This document shows positions 7,796 through 16,597 of a stretch of DNA of 21,301 nt, one piece after another. Position 1 is the stretch's first letter. Each line of letters opens with the position of its first letter. The stretch spans positions 1 through 21,301 of IMG/VR virus record IMGVR_UViG_3300006802_000711; one strand, 5' to 3'. Source of the DNA: a virus. Under the pieces are notes generated by a model. It was not told the DNA's origin. It searched no databases and worked only from the letters and a program-made list of their open reading frames with translations. Position numbers and translations under genes: made by a program.

Positions 7796-10700
7796 ATGGC
7801 AGAAATTGTACCTGGACGGTCCACTGGTGGGCCAATTGAAGACTTTACTCAAACTAGAAAACGCGAGGAAGAGGCTGCTCTTCGGAAGAAACAAAAAGAA
7901 GAGGAAGCCAAACGAAAGAAACTTTTGGCTCAACAAAAGGCTGAACAGGAACGTAAGGCCAAGCTTGATGCCAGAACAATTAATCCTGTTGAAGGGTTTC
8001 AAGGTGCCATCCGAGCAGCCACTCAAACTGGTGACATCCCTAAGCCTCTTAAAGGTACGATTCTTGAAGGCCCTGCGGAAGTTTATCAAGAAACCCGTAG
8101 AACCATTCAAAAGGGTATTGCAAGTGTTGCTGAGGGTGTTCTGAATGTAGGCACTCAAGCGGTAATGGATCTCACCGTCAACCGCAACAAGGAAAAGGAT
8201 GAGTATCTCCGTGCTGCTTATGACTTCGGTGTCACCCCTAAAACTCAGGTAGGTCAAGCTGCTTCCAAGATTCTTGGATTCATTATTGGCACCCGTGTTG
8301 CTGGTAAGGCCCTTGGTCCTGTAGGGAAAATTGGTACGGCTCCTGTTCCCACTGGTCTCAAGGGTGGAGCCAAGCTTGCTGCTCAAACCCGTAAGCTTCT
8401 TACCGATGGTTTGATTCCAGGCGCTGTTGCTGACTTTATTCTAACTGACCCCCGAGAGGGTAACCTCAGTAGTTCCATTCGTGATCTTGTCCCCGAACAG
8501 TATCAGGACAACGTAGCCTTTGCCCTTGCGGCGAAGGAGGATGACAACCCTTGGGTTAACCGACTTCGTTCGGTGTTTGAAGGTGGTCCCCTTAATGCTG
8601 CTGGTAATGGCATCACTGCTCTTATCTTTGGTAACAAGGCTGCTAGGGCCGTTAAGGCTGCTGGAGGGTCCGATGACGAGGCGCTAGGCGTTGGCATCAA
8701 GGCTGCTGCGGAGAAGTCCGAAGAGCTTATGCAAGGCGACCTCAAGGCGTCTGAGGCTGAACGGGTACGGTGGACTGATGCTCAGGAACAGGAGATGCTT
8801 AGTCTCCAAAGCCGTGAGCAGAACATCCAAGATCGTCTTGCTGGCTTGGATCCAGAGGATGAAGTATCCATCAAACTTAATGAAGAGCTGGAGCAGGTAC
8901 GTCTTGCTCAGGCTGATCTGGAGAACACCATCTTTGAAGGTGCTGATCCTAATGTTAAGTATGAGTATTGGGAATCACAAGCAGCAATCCGTACTGCTGA
9001 CATCAACGATGTTGTAGCCAAACAGATCGAACTTGAGGGTGGCTATACCCGTCCCCAAAGTGAGACTGGTTTTGTTCCTGGTAAGCAGATCTCTCACGGT
9101 GGCGGCAATAAGGTCTTTACTGATGCTCAGCTTCGCATCATGAATGTGAGTGAGGGGGCAGAGGAAGTCATTAAGAAGTATCAGAAACAGATTGACTTTA
9201 AGCAAATTGCTCGTAAATCTGGCCGCACGGTGGATCAAGTAGTGGCAGATGCAACTCGCATCTACACTGATTTCATGGATTCCCTTCGGACTTACGATGA
9301 TATTGTGTCGGAAGGTGATCTGATCAAGAAACTGTCCGAAGCAGGTGGAACCCTAACGGAACGTAAGGGAACTTTCCCCACGCCGGAGGGCAACATTGCT
9401 GTCAAGGCAATTGCTTCTGATCTTTCTGCTCAAATCTATGACATTGCTTATGGTGCTGAAGAGATTGACTTTGCTCAACTTGGCGGTGCTAATAACTTTG
9501 ATCGCCTCGTGGATCGGTTTACTGGTCTTCTTGAAATTTATAAGGCTGGTGCCCAATACATGGGTGGTGGTCTGAATGTCTTTAAGATCAAGTTGGGTGC
9601 TGATACCCCTGGTGAAGCTGCTGAATCCCTTCGTAACTTTGAAGGGGAAGATTCGCTAACAATCCGTCAAATCCGTAAGTGGGCAAGTGACATCAAGGAA
9701 GCCTTCCGTCGTGGAGATCCTGATGCTCAAGATCAAATGCGAGCACTGACTAGGGCAATGGTTCTTGCGGGAGGCGACCCCTCAAAAACTGTTTCCTTTG
9801 GTCGTACTGCTATTGAGATCTTTGGTAAGACTCAGATGGGTGTGTTTTATAACAGCATCCTATCTGGAACCAAGACCATGATCCGTAACCTCAGTGCTGC
9901 GTATCGCCTTGTCGAAGCACCTACAAGCATTGCTCTTATGGGAATGCGAAAGGGAGATCCTGCCCTTGTAAGGTCTGCTATGGCTGGGTTCCATGCCATT
10001 ACTACTTCCACACAGGAAGCCCTTACAGTGGCAGCTAGGACGTGGAAGACAGGTATTCCCCAAACGTGGACTCCAAAGATGGTTGTTGAGCAAGCCGAAA
10101 TGGCTGCCATGATCGAGTCCATGGAAAAGATGGCCAAGAATCCGCGAGAGGAAATGGCTGTTGGATTTCTCAAGGGACACATGCGTGTTGCCCAGTGGTT
10201 TGACTTTCCAAGTAAGATTCTGATGAGCACTGATGATGCTCTGAAGACCATTCTTGTACGTCAACGGATTGCTGAGCAGTCCATGTATAAAGCAATGACT
10301 GAAAGCAAAGATCCTACGGATGTTGCTGGTAAGGTCAAAGTTTACATGGATGAATACGCTAAATTTATTGATCCACAGACTGGTCGTGTTAAGGATGCTG
10401 GTCTCCAGAAGTATGCGGAGATTGGTACATTTCAAGAGGATCCAGGTGTTGGTATCAATAGCCTGAGCATGGCTCTTGAAAAGCTTCCATATCTTGGTCC
10501 TGTTGGAAAAATTGTTGTTCCATTTCTGAGGACTCCTGCTAATATCCTTAGGTATCAAGTTCAACACACTCCTCTTGTTGGCAAATACGCTGGTGAATAC
10601 CTAGCTGTTAAACAGTCAGGTGACATGCTGCGTGTTGCTGAGTATGAAGGACGTGAGATGATTGGAGCAATTACTTTGGCTGTTGGCGGAAGTCTTGCTG

Positions 10701-11755
10701 CGGCTGAACTGATTACTGGTAATATGCCTGCCAATCCACGTGAACGTGCTCGCTGGCAAACGTTAGGTATTCGTCCTCGTTCTATTAAAATTGGTGATCG
10801 CTGGGTTTCCTACAATACCATTGAGCCTCTCTCTAATATCCTTGCTGCTTCGGCAGACCTCGTGATGTTGGCTAAGAGTGGTCTTAATGAGGATTGGGTG
10901 GAGAATCTTGCCGGTCAACTTGGTCTGTCCATTGCTGCTTCCCTTACGGAGAAGAGTTACTTTGCTGGTCTTGAAGCTCTAGCAACAATTGCTGATCCTA
11001 ATCAGTTAATGAAAGGAGATACAGCTCTTAGGGGATTGCTTCAAACTGGCAATAATATGATTCCTCTTGCTGGTGCTCGCCGTGCCTTTGCTAACTCACT
11101 GGACCCTTACATGAGGGAATACGATAATGAGTTTCAAAAGGCTGCTGCTGCCGCTATTCCTGGATATAGCCTCTTTTTCCCTGAAAAGATCAATGTTCTT
11201 ACGGGTCAACCACTCAAGAGCCCTAATGGTGGCCCCTGGAACGCGCTAGTGCCGTTTGAGACTGGTCCCGATAATAAGGATCCAGTTGCCAAGATGTTGA
11301 TGGAAGCTGAGTTTAACTGGGGCGATACCCTTGAGGTAAGTCCGATGGGTTACCGACTCAGTGGGGAAGAGAAGAGCTACATCCGCACCGAAATGTCCCG
11401 TAATGGTCTCCGTCAACAGCTAGACGAACTCCGTAAGCTTTCTTGGTTCAAACAAGACATGGCTAACTGGAAGGCTCGTAGCATTGGAGACATTGGCACA
11501 GATCGTAATCAATGGCCACGGTTTTATACTGCCATCCAAGAAACTTGGGAAAGCAGCCGGAATCGAGCCTTTGATAAGATGGAAGCCGAAAAGATTGAAA
11601 CTGGTGAAAAGGTCATTAAGCTTCGTAAGGCTCAAACCAACATCAAAGCAGGTCAATATGATCTCAGTAAGCCGATGACTGCTGAGGACTTTAGTTCTGC
11701 GGATGAAGCGGGTGCTACCGAAGTTTATAATCAACTAATTAATTTTGGTAAATAA
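7796..11755 (+). CDS. gp16: Internal virion protein D (T7 gp16-like), lacking the N-terminal transglycosylase domain
   Basis: At 1319 residues this matches T7 gp16 (1318), the large ejected protein that spans the inner membrane and pulls in the first part of the genome. The N-terminus is different: instead of a lytic transglycosylase domain it has a highly charged coiled coil (about residues 18-60, Lys/Glu/Arg/Gln). A segment ADFILTDPREGNLSSSIRDL (near 212) and a KEDDNPWVNRL motif follow, both familiar from large phage ejection proteins. A second coiled coil lies near 310-380. Around residues 960-1060, GREMIGAITLAVGGSLAAAE is a likely membrane-inserting helix, followed by PANPRERARWQTLGIRPRSI and DRWVSYNTIEPLSNIL, which are typical of this family. 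It follows gp15 with a hairpin-rich 98-base leader and precedes the tail fibre by 14 bases. Confidence 0.88.
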   Translation: MAEIVPGRSTGGPIEDFTQTRKREEEAALRKKQKEEEAKRKKLLAQQKAEQERKAKLDARTINPVEGFQGAIRAATQTGDIPKPLKGTILEGPAEVYQETRRTIQKGIASVAEGVLNVGTQAVMDLTVNRNKEKDEYLRAAYDFGVTPKTQVGQAASKILGFIIGTRVAGKALGPVGKIGTAPVPTGLKGGAKLAAQTRKLLTDGLIPGAVADFILTDPREGNLSSSIRDLVPEQYQDNVAFALAAKEDDNPWVNRLRSVFEGGPLNAAGNGITALIFGNKAARAVKAAGGSDDEALGVGIKAAAEKSEELMQGDLKASEAERVRWTDAQEQEMLSLQSREQNIQDRLAGLDPEDEVSIKLNEELEQVRLAQADLENTIFEGADPNVKYEYWESQAAIRTADINDVVAKQIELEGGYTRPQSETGFVPGKQISHGGGNKVFTDAQLRIMNVSEGAEEVIKKYQKQIDFKQIARKSGRTVDQVVADATRIYTDFMDSLRTYDDIVSEGDLIKKLSEAGGTLTERKGTFPTPEGNIAVKAIASDLSAQIYDIAYGAEEIDFAQLGGANNFDRLVDRFTGLLEIYKAGAQYMGGGLNVFKIKLGADTPGEAAESLRNFEGEDSLTIRQIRKWASDIKEAFRRGDPDAQDQMRALTRAMVLAGGDPSKTVSFGRTAIEIFGKTQMGVFYNSILSGTKTMIRNLSAAYRLVEAPTSIALMGMRKGDPALVRSAMAGFHAITTSTQEALTVAARTWKTGIPQTWTPKMVVEQAEMAAMIESMEKMAKNPREEMAVGFLKGHMRVAQWFDFPSKILMSTDDALKTILVRQRIAEQSMYKAMTESKDPTDVAGKVKVYMDEYAKFIDPQTGRVKDAGLQKYAEIGTFQEDPGVGINSLSMALEKLPYLGPVGKIVVPFLRTPANILRYQVQHTPLVGKYAGEYLAVKQSGDMLRVAEYEGREMIGAITLAVGGSLAAAELITGNMPANPRERARWQTLGIRPRSIKIGDRWVSYNTIEPLSNILAASADLVMLAKSGLNEDWVENLAGQLGLSIAASLTEKSYFAGLEALATIADPNQLMKGDTALRGLLQTGNNMIPLAGARRAFANSLDPYMREYDNEFQKAAAAAIPGYSLFFPEKINVLTGQPLKSPNGGPWNALVPFETGPDNKDPVAKMLMEAEFNWGDTLEVSPMGYRLSGEEKSYIRTEMSRNGLRQQLDELRKLSWFKQDMANWKARSIGDIGTDRNQWPRFYTAIQETWESSRNRAFDKMEAEKIETGEKVIKLRKAQTNIKAGQYDLSKPMTAEDFSSADEAGATEVYNQLINFGK

Positions 11756-11769
11756 GCCCCCAATAAACA

Positions 11770-14619
11770 ATGGCAACAACCCAAAACACATACACGGGGA
11801 ATGGCTCTAACAAGCTATTCTCCATTACTTTCCCATACCTAGAAACGTCTGACATTGATGTTTATCTCAACAATGTTCTTCAGACGATTACAACTCAATA
11901 CTCGTTTGCCAATGCCACCACGATTGAATTCGTAACGGCTCCTCCTAATGGGGCTACTGTTAAGATTGATCGCACCACGGATGATAGCGAGCTTCCTGCT
12001 ACGTTCTTTCCTGGGTCATCCATCAAGGCTGCTGATCTTAACGCAGACTTTGATCAAACGCTTTATGTTGTTCAAGAGATCAATAATAAAGCAGTTAAGT
12101 TAGATGATCCGCTTTACGTCAATAAGACTTATATTGATGCTGCGGATGCTACCAAGGTAAACAAGTCAGGGGACACCATGAGTGGCAACCTGGCCATGAG
12201 TGGGAATCTTGTTACTGGCCTTGGTACACCCTCCTCGGATGCTGATAGCGCCACCAAGAAGTACGTGGATGACCGCTACGGGCAACTGTCGGTTCCTGGT
12301 GTTACTAGGTGGCGCAAGACTGCTACTGCGGGTCAAACCACCTTTTCTGGTGCTGGTGAGTATGGCGGAACTCTTGCCTACTCTTCTAGCCGGGAAACAG
12401 TCTATGTCAACGGTGCTCTTCAACAACGTAACGTAGATTATACCGCAAATGATGGAGCTACCATCGTTTTCACTCCGGCCCTCCTGTTGGGAGATGTTGT
12501 TGAGGTTCACTGCGTCAATAACGCTGCTGGAGTAACTACTGATCAAGCAAGCGGAATCTATTGGACACAAACTGGATCTGGAGCAACCACTCGCACCGTT
12601 GATTCCAAGCTCAAGGAGTCGGTGTCGGTTAAGGATTTTGGAGCTGTTGGTAATGGCATTGCGGATGACACCGCTGCCTTTGTGGCCGCTGTCGCCGCTG
12701 TCGCCACAGGTGGGGAACTTATCGTTCCGGCAGGAGGAACTTATCTTCTTGCATCTCAGGTGGTAATTGCTAAGTCAATGACTGTGCGGCTACTCGGCAC
12801 AATCAAGCCTTTTGCGGTGACAGCAACAGCAGGCACTGCCTTATTTAGTATTACTGCTAGTAATGTTTCCATTACTGGAGGTGGAGTTGGCACCATTGAT
12901 GGTATTTCTACAACCTACAAGAATTGGTGTGGCATTGCTACTAGCAACGCAGCCTCACGGCTCACTGCTGTGCATGTCTCTGGCCTCAACTTTGTAAATG
13001 TCGGAGTTGACAGTACTGCGGCCTACTGCGTCAGCTTTGACTGCGTTGACGACGGCAGCATGACAGGCAACAGGCTGCGAAACTGTGGCGTAGTGAGCAA
13101 CGTAGTTGGTGGCGGCTTTGGTCTTTATATGCAGTTCTGCCGCCGCTGTAAAATTACGGAAAACAGCTTGGCAACTGTGGGTTCGACCGGCATTAATGAT
13201 TCAGCCGGAACTCAAAATATCATTAGCAATAACAACCTGAATGTCATTACGCTGTTCGGAATGAAGGGGGGTTATGCCCCTAACACAGCGGTTGTGACGG
13301 CTGACGTGACGCCCACAACGTCAACGCTCACTATTGCTGCAACTACCGCTACTAGACGGTTGTTTGTAGAGGGCGCATCTTTCACTGTTTTCAACGCAGC
13401 CCCGACGCTTCCCATTGGTTACATTAGTAAGGTAGTGGACAATACGACCTACCTCCAAATCTACGTCCACAAAACTCTTGCTGTGGTGCCAGACGTTGGA
13501 GCACAGATTCAACTTTTACAAACTGGTACTGTCTACAGTGGCAATACTGTCTCCTATACGGGCGACAATGGTTGGGACGTAAATGGTTGGTCAAACATAA
13601 CAGTTACGGGCAATAGCCTGAATGCCTGTGGATCATATACTGACGTTGGAAATTTTGGCGGATTGGCTGCTGGTTTCTGGTTCGGTTACGATCCACAATC
13701 TGGCTACAACAGGATGCAATGTGAGGGCCTACTGATTGACGGAAACTCTGTCAACAATACCAAGGGCAGTGCCATCAGCGTCATGTCAACGGTTAACGAT
13801 GTAACTATAACTAACAATTCTCTTGTTAATTATAATCGTACTGACACCGCCGATTACGGAGGAATTGATCTAACCAGGCTCACGTTCTACAGATCAGCAA
13901 ATCACACAGTTAGCGGCAATACCTGCGTGAGTCAGTACGGCTATGGCATCTACGCCTCATACGCCACCAATTGCTTCATTGCAAATAACTTTGTCAAATC
14001 AGAGCACGGCATTGTCGTTGACTCTCAAAACGAAGCCATCGTGCGTGACAACACCATTTATGCAACTTCTACTTCGACAACCGGCTATGGTGTTTTAGTT
14101 AGTGATGTGAGCGGTGCCAACGTATCGTCGGGTGTCATCGTTTCCGGCAACCGTATCAATGTAGCGGGTGGGTTTGGAATTAGGAACACTGATGCTGGAT
14201 ACAGGCCTACCTATGTGTTTGATGGCAACATCATTACGGGCACTGGCTCATCAACTGTAGGCCCATGGATAGCACTTTCTAGGAATGGCGCTGAGTTTTT
14301 ACCTGAAAATCATACTAACGGCGCTTCTCAGTTAGACCGAATTGGTAGTGCTTGGACAACAGGGCAAACAGTTACTCTCAATCCGGTAATTGCCGCAACC
14401 GCAAACGTATTTCTTGTTTCAGTTCATTCTGAACAGTGGCCCAACGTTGCCATCCAAGGGTTGTATCTCGTATCACGCGCAACAACTTCAACGTACATCT
14501 CTCCAATTGTTACCTGTGCAGATGTTACCGTAGCGTTAAATGGTAGCAATCAAGTTACGGTTACTAATGTTTCTGGTGGGAATAGGGCACTAACTGCTGC
14601 GATTGTTTTACTACAGTAA
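11770..14619 (+). CDS. gp17: Tail fibre/tailspike with T7 gp17 anchor and beta-helix body
   Basis: The product has 949 residues. Residues 1-115 form the T7 tail fibre anchor (TYTGNGSNKLFSITFPYLE, then DIDVYLNNVLQ and IKAADLNADFDQTL), which binds the tail tube. A fibre repeat follows, with NKSGDTMSGNLAMSGN and SATKKYVDDRYGQL. Residues about 173-257 repeat the anchor-type strand pattern (VYVNGALQQRNVDYTAND). A linker and SVKDFGAVGNGIADDTAAF (from Ser284-Val285) open a right-handed pectate-lyase-type beta-helix, with many 'N.IT.N.L' turns up to about 850. The C-terminal tip ends in VTNVSGGNRALTAAIVLL. The helix probably binds or cuts a host surface glycan. Codons in the distal part end in C more often than in gp15-gp16, which suggests the receptor-binding body has its own history. 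No catalytic residues can be assigned by eye. Confidence 0.9.
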   Translation: MATTQNTYTGNGSNKLFSITFPYLETSDIDVYLNNVLQTITTQYSFANATTIEFVTAPPNGATVKIDRTTDDSELPATFFPGSSIKAADLNADFDQTLYVVQEINNKAVKLDDPLYVNKTYIDAADATKVNKSGDTMSGNLAMSGNLVTGLGTPSSDADSATKKYVDDRYGQLSVPGVTRWRKTATAGQTTFSGAGEYGGTLAYSSSRETVYVNGALQQRNVDYTANDGATIVFTPALLLGDVVEVHCVNNAAGVTTDQASGIYWTQTGSGATTRTVDSKLKESVSVKDFGAVGNGIADDTAAFVAAVAAVATGGELIVPAGGTYLLASQVVIAKSMTVRLLGTIKPFAVTATAGTALFSITASNVSITGGGVGTIDGISTTYKNWCGIATSNAASRLTAVHVSGLNFVNVGVDSTAAYCVSFDCVDDGSMTGNRLRNCGVVSNVVGGGFGLYMQFCRRCKITENSLATVGSTGINDSAGTQNIISNNNLNVITLFGMKGGYAPNTAVVTADVTPTTSTLTIAATTATRRLFVEGASFTVFNAAPTLPIGYISKVVDNTTYLQIYVHKTLAVVPDVGAQIQLLQTGTVYSGNTVSYTGDNGWDVNGWSNITVTGNSLNACGSYTDVGNFGGLAAGFWFGYDPQSGYNRMQCEGLLIDGNSVNNTKGSAISVMSTVNDVTITNNSLVNYNRTDTADYGGIDLTRLTFYRSANHTVSGNTCVSQYGYGIYASYATNCFIANNFVKSEHGIVVDSQNEAIVRDNTIYATSTSTTGYGVLVSDVSGANVSSGVIVSGNRINVAGGFGIRNTDAGYRPTYVFDGNIITGTGSSTVGPWIALSRNGAEFLPENHTNGASQLDRIGSAWTTGQTVTLNPVIAATANVFLVSVHSEQWPNVAIQGLYLVSRATTSTYISPIVTCADVTVALNGSNQVTVTNVSGGNRALTAAIVLLQ

Positions 14620-14660
14620 AGCTACGCGCCATATCTACTATAACCACTATTAAGTAAACT

Positions 14661-16253
14661 ATGACAAAAACACGAGACCTAGCCGACCTAGGTGGCGGCT
14701 TTATACAAACAGGAACCGGGGCTGTTCAGAGGACAGTTGAGGGGAAACTTCAGGACACAGTATCCGTAAAGGACTTTGGGGCCGTTGGGGATGGAGTGAC
14801 TGATGATACGGCTGCTTTCAATGCTGTTATTGCTTATGCTAATGCCAAAGGCGGAACAGATCGGGGAAACATCATTGGCTCTACTATTTTTATCCCAGAA
14901 GGGCGGTATCGCATAACTAGCGCCCTAAATCCAATTACTGTCTCTAGCGTCTACCTTAAAGGAGCTTCTAGTGCCAGCTCTGTTCTCCTTTGTAGCTCAA
15001 CAGCCGCAGTATTTACCTTTGGCGATTCATCTTTAACCAATACAGTTGTTGGTGGAGGGGCGAGTGACCTAAAAATTGAATACCCAAGTGGCCCCAGTGG
15101 AGCCCCGATTGTCTTCAAAATTGATTATGCCTTTAGCCTTGGTTTTCAAAACCTTATGCTTGAAAACATTGGCACATTCTTGTCGCTAGGGCAGTCTGCC
15201 ACAAGAATAGCGGGTGGCATTGTAGTACAGAACGTCGTAGGCTCTATCGGCAACATTGGTGTTTCCCTATTTGACCTCAAGTGGGGGGCGGGCCTGTTTA
15301 TTTCTAGTTGCCAGGTATTCGTAAGAGGCGTTACTCCTCCTGTTCATCCAGCATCCATGACGACCGTGTACGGGACTCATGTGTTTAAGATGGCAACTGG
15401 TTCTTGGGACACTTTACAAGTAGTCAACTGCCTTTTTGAGCGGTTTGACCAAGGCGTTTCGGCATTGGCTACGGCGGGCATGGTCTACCAAACCTGCCAC
15501 TTCTCAAACGTAATTTTTGATTACTTCAGACGCTGGGCAGTTTATGCAGAGGCAGCTGGCGGGATTCTGGCTGGGTTTAAGTTTGATTCAGCGTGTTGGT
15601 TTGTGTCGTGGGAAACTGCTGCGCTGTTTTTTACTCGATCAACTGGGTCAAATGACGGTCACGTTGTCAGTGGAGCCGTTCCAATAGCTGGGCTTCAAGC
15701 ATTAAGTTACGATGTCAATAATGGCAAAACAAATATCTTCACGGATCTAGTGGTAAATGGCTGCAACAGGCTTGGAACGGCGTCTGGTGCTCTACAGTTT
15801 CAGACTGGATCTACTGGGTTTAGCGTTATTAACGTAAAAGGTAATGGCGATGCCTCAATGGCATGGACTCGCCCTGATTATGGAATTATCGTCGGGGCCA
15901 ACTGTGATGAATACATTGTTACCAGTTGTGTGCTTCAAGGGCCTGTTTTAGGCTACTCATTTGCTGCCAACAGTTCGGGGTCGGCGAATCGGCGCGCTTT
16001 CAACAACATTTCCGCAGGGTACGCTGGATATAGCGCAATAGCGGTCCCTGCAAGTGGTGTTACTTATACAAACACATCACCCTTTGTTGAAGAGTGGAAT
16101 CTATTTGGTGGCACCATTACTACAGGGTACGACAAAAACGGGCAAGGCTTCCCAGGTGCGCTTGATTATGTCCACTTTCGACTACAGCCAGGCGATACGT
16201 TTACTGTTGGCTATTCGGCCAGCCCGTCAGCCAAGACGTTTATTGAGCCGTAA
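14661..16253 (+). CDS. Second tailspike, pectate-lyase-like beta-helix without the T7 anchor
   Basis: The 530-residue product begins with a short leader (MTKTRDLADLGGGFIQTGTG). Residues about 34-53 are VSVKDFGAVGDGVTDDTAAF, the opening of the pectate-lyase-3 beta-helix family. Segments such as GSTIFIPEGRYRI and later strand-turn repeats support the fold. The end contains FVEEWNLFGGTITTGYDKNG and VHFRLQPGDTFTVGY, probably a capping or tip domain. There is no tail-binding domain. The first 54 residues match residues 262-309 of the upstream fibre (QTG.GA..RTV..KL...VSVKDFGAVG.G..DDTAAF). It is probably a second receptor-binding protein, docking on the first through its short N-terminus, as described for some T7-like phages of encapsulated bacteria. 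Its receptor is unknown. A 41-base gap separates it from the fibre. Confidence 0.8.
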   Translation: MTKTRDLADLGGGFIQTGTGAVQRTVEGKLQDTVSVKDFGAVGDGVTDDTAAFNAVIAYANAKGGTDRGNIIGSTIFIPEGRYRITSALNPITVSSVYLKGASSASSVLLCSSTAAVFTFGDSSLTNTVVGGGASDLKIEYPSGPSGAPIVFKIDYAFSLGFQNLMLENIGTFLSLGQSATRIAGGIVVQNVVGSIGNIGVSLFDLKWGAGLFISSCQVFVRGVTPPVHPASMTTVYGTHVFKMATGSWDTLQVVNCLFERFDQGVSALATAGMVYQTCHFSNVIFDYFRRWAVYAEAAGGILAGFKFDSACWFVSWETAALFFTRSTGSNDGHVVSGAVPIAGLQALSYDVNNGKTNIFTDLVVNGCNRLGTASGALQFQTGSTGFSVINVKGNGDASMAWTRPDYGIIVGANCDEYIVTSCVLQGPVLGYSFAANSSGSANRRAFNNISAGYAGYSAIAVPASGVTYTNTSPFVEEWNLFGGTITTGYDKNGQGFPGALDYVHFRLQPGDTFTVGYSASPSAKTFIEP

Positions 16254-16258
16254 CACTA

Positions 16259-16387
16259 ATGGGAAAACCTAAATCACTTCAAAAGGTCCTCCACGTCCCT
16301 GGTCCTCCGAAACGAACACGTCAAGGTCAGGGACAACATTCTTTGCCCAATCATGGGCGTAAACAAACTCGCGGTCAAGGCCGCTAA
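16259..16387 (+). CDS. Small basic protein of 42 residues, RQGQG/RGQGR type
   Basis: ATG at 16259 opens a 42-residue frame ending TAA at 16385-16387, five bases after the spike and five before the next gene. The product is very basic (ten Lys/Arg and no Asp/Glu) with VPGPPKRTRQGQGQHSLPNH in the middle and TRGQGR at the end. Its tight fit between two genes in the same direction supports a real gene. Similar 'PKRTRQG...GRK..RGQG' small proteins occur in cyanophages, as far as I recall, with no known function. Charge and size suggest nucleic-acid or surface binding, but nothing in the sequence shows more. Confidence 0.65.
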   Translation: MGKPKSLQKVLHVPGPPKRTRQGQGQHSLPNHGRKQTRGQGR

Positions 16388-16392
16388 TCCAA

Positions 16393-16593
16393 ATGCTTAC
16401 CATTCTTGGTCTTAAAGTTTCCTACGAAACACTTGCTTTTTTTGTTCTGTTTATTGGTTCTGAAGTTCTTGCTTCTAGCAAACTGAAGTCCAATAGCTTT
16501 GTTCAACTGTTTTTGAATGCGGTTGATTCGCTTAAGCCCTTCCGTTGGGAAGACGACAAAATTAAGAACATTAAAGACTCCATCCTCAAGTGA
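16393..16593 (+). CDS. Small membrane protein, holin candidate
   Basis: The 66-residue product has one clear hydrophobic helix at about residues 9-28 (TLAFFVLFIGSEVLA), after a short N-terminus MLTILGLKVSYE. A charged, amphipathic C-terminal half follows (SLKPFRWEDDKIKNIKDSIL). Single-span proteins of this size beside a peptidase in the late region are typical of phage lysis cassettes. In T7 the holin gene 17.5 lies at the equivalent place, after the tail fibre. The holin role is inferred from size, topology and position. A structural membrane protein is the alternative. Its stop is four bases before the GTG proposed for the peptidase gene, so the two are probably cotranslated. Confidence 0.7.
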   Translation: MLTILGLKVSYETLAFFVLFIGSEVLASSKLKSNSFVQLFLNAVDSLKPFRWEDDKIKNIKDSILK

Positions 16594-16597
16594 TCCG

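Noticed and set aside
8285-8296. ATTGGCACCCGT, close to the promoter described for the marine cyanophage Syn5 RNA polymerase
   Set aside because: It lacks one base of the core, lies inside conserved gp16 coding sequence (IIGTRV), and no similar copies are found in the gaps between genes.
9860-10567. Open frame of 235 codons on the minus strand within gp16 (also one of 201 codons at 7781-8386)
   Set aside because: They lie wholly or almost wholly opposite a conserved long gene, have no family-like features, and would be the only reverse genes in the window.
12684-12704. Small tandem duplication GCTGTCGCC within the fibre gene
   Set aside because: It has two copies only, encoding an Ala/Val helix, and is within chance for this composition.
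14620-14660. AT-rich gap with two ACTAT copies, loosely like a T7-type promoter core (CACTAT)
   Set aside because: Only six bases match the T7 core, the GGG initiation bases are missing, and the motif is not repeated in other gaps.
16517-16597. ATG start giving a longer C39 peptidase
   Set aside because: The extra 27 residues overlap the conserved end of the membrane protein gene in another frame. The GTG at 16598 starts right before the usual N-terminal motif, four bases after the previous stop.
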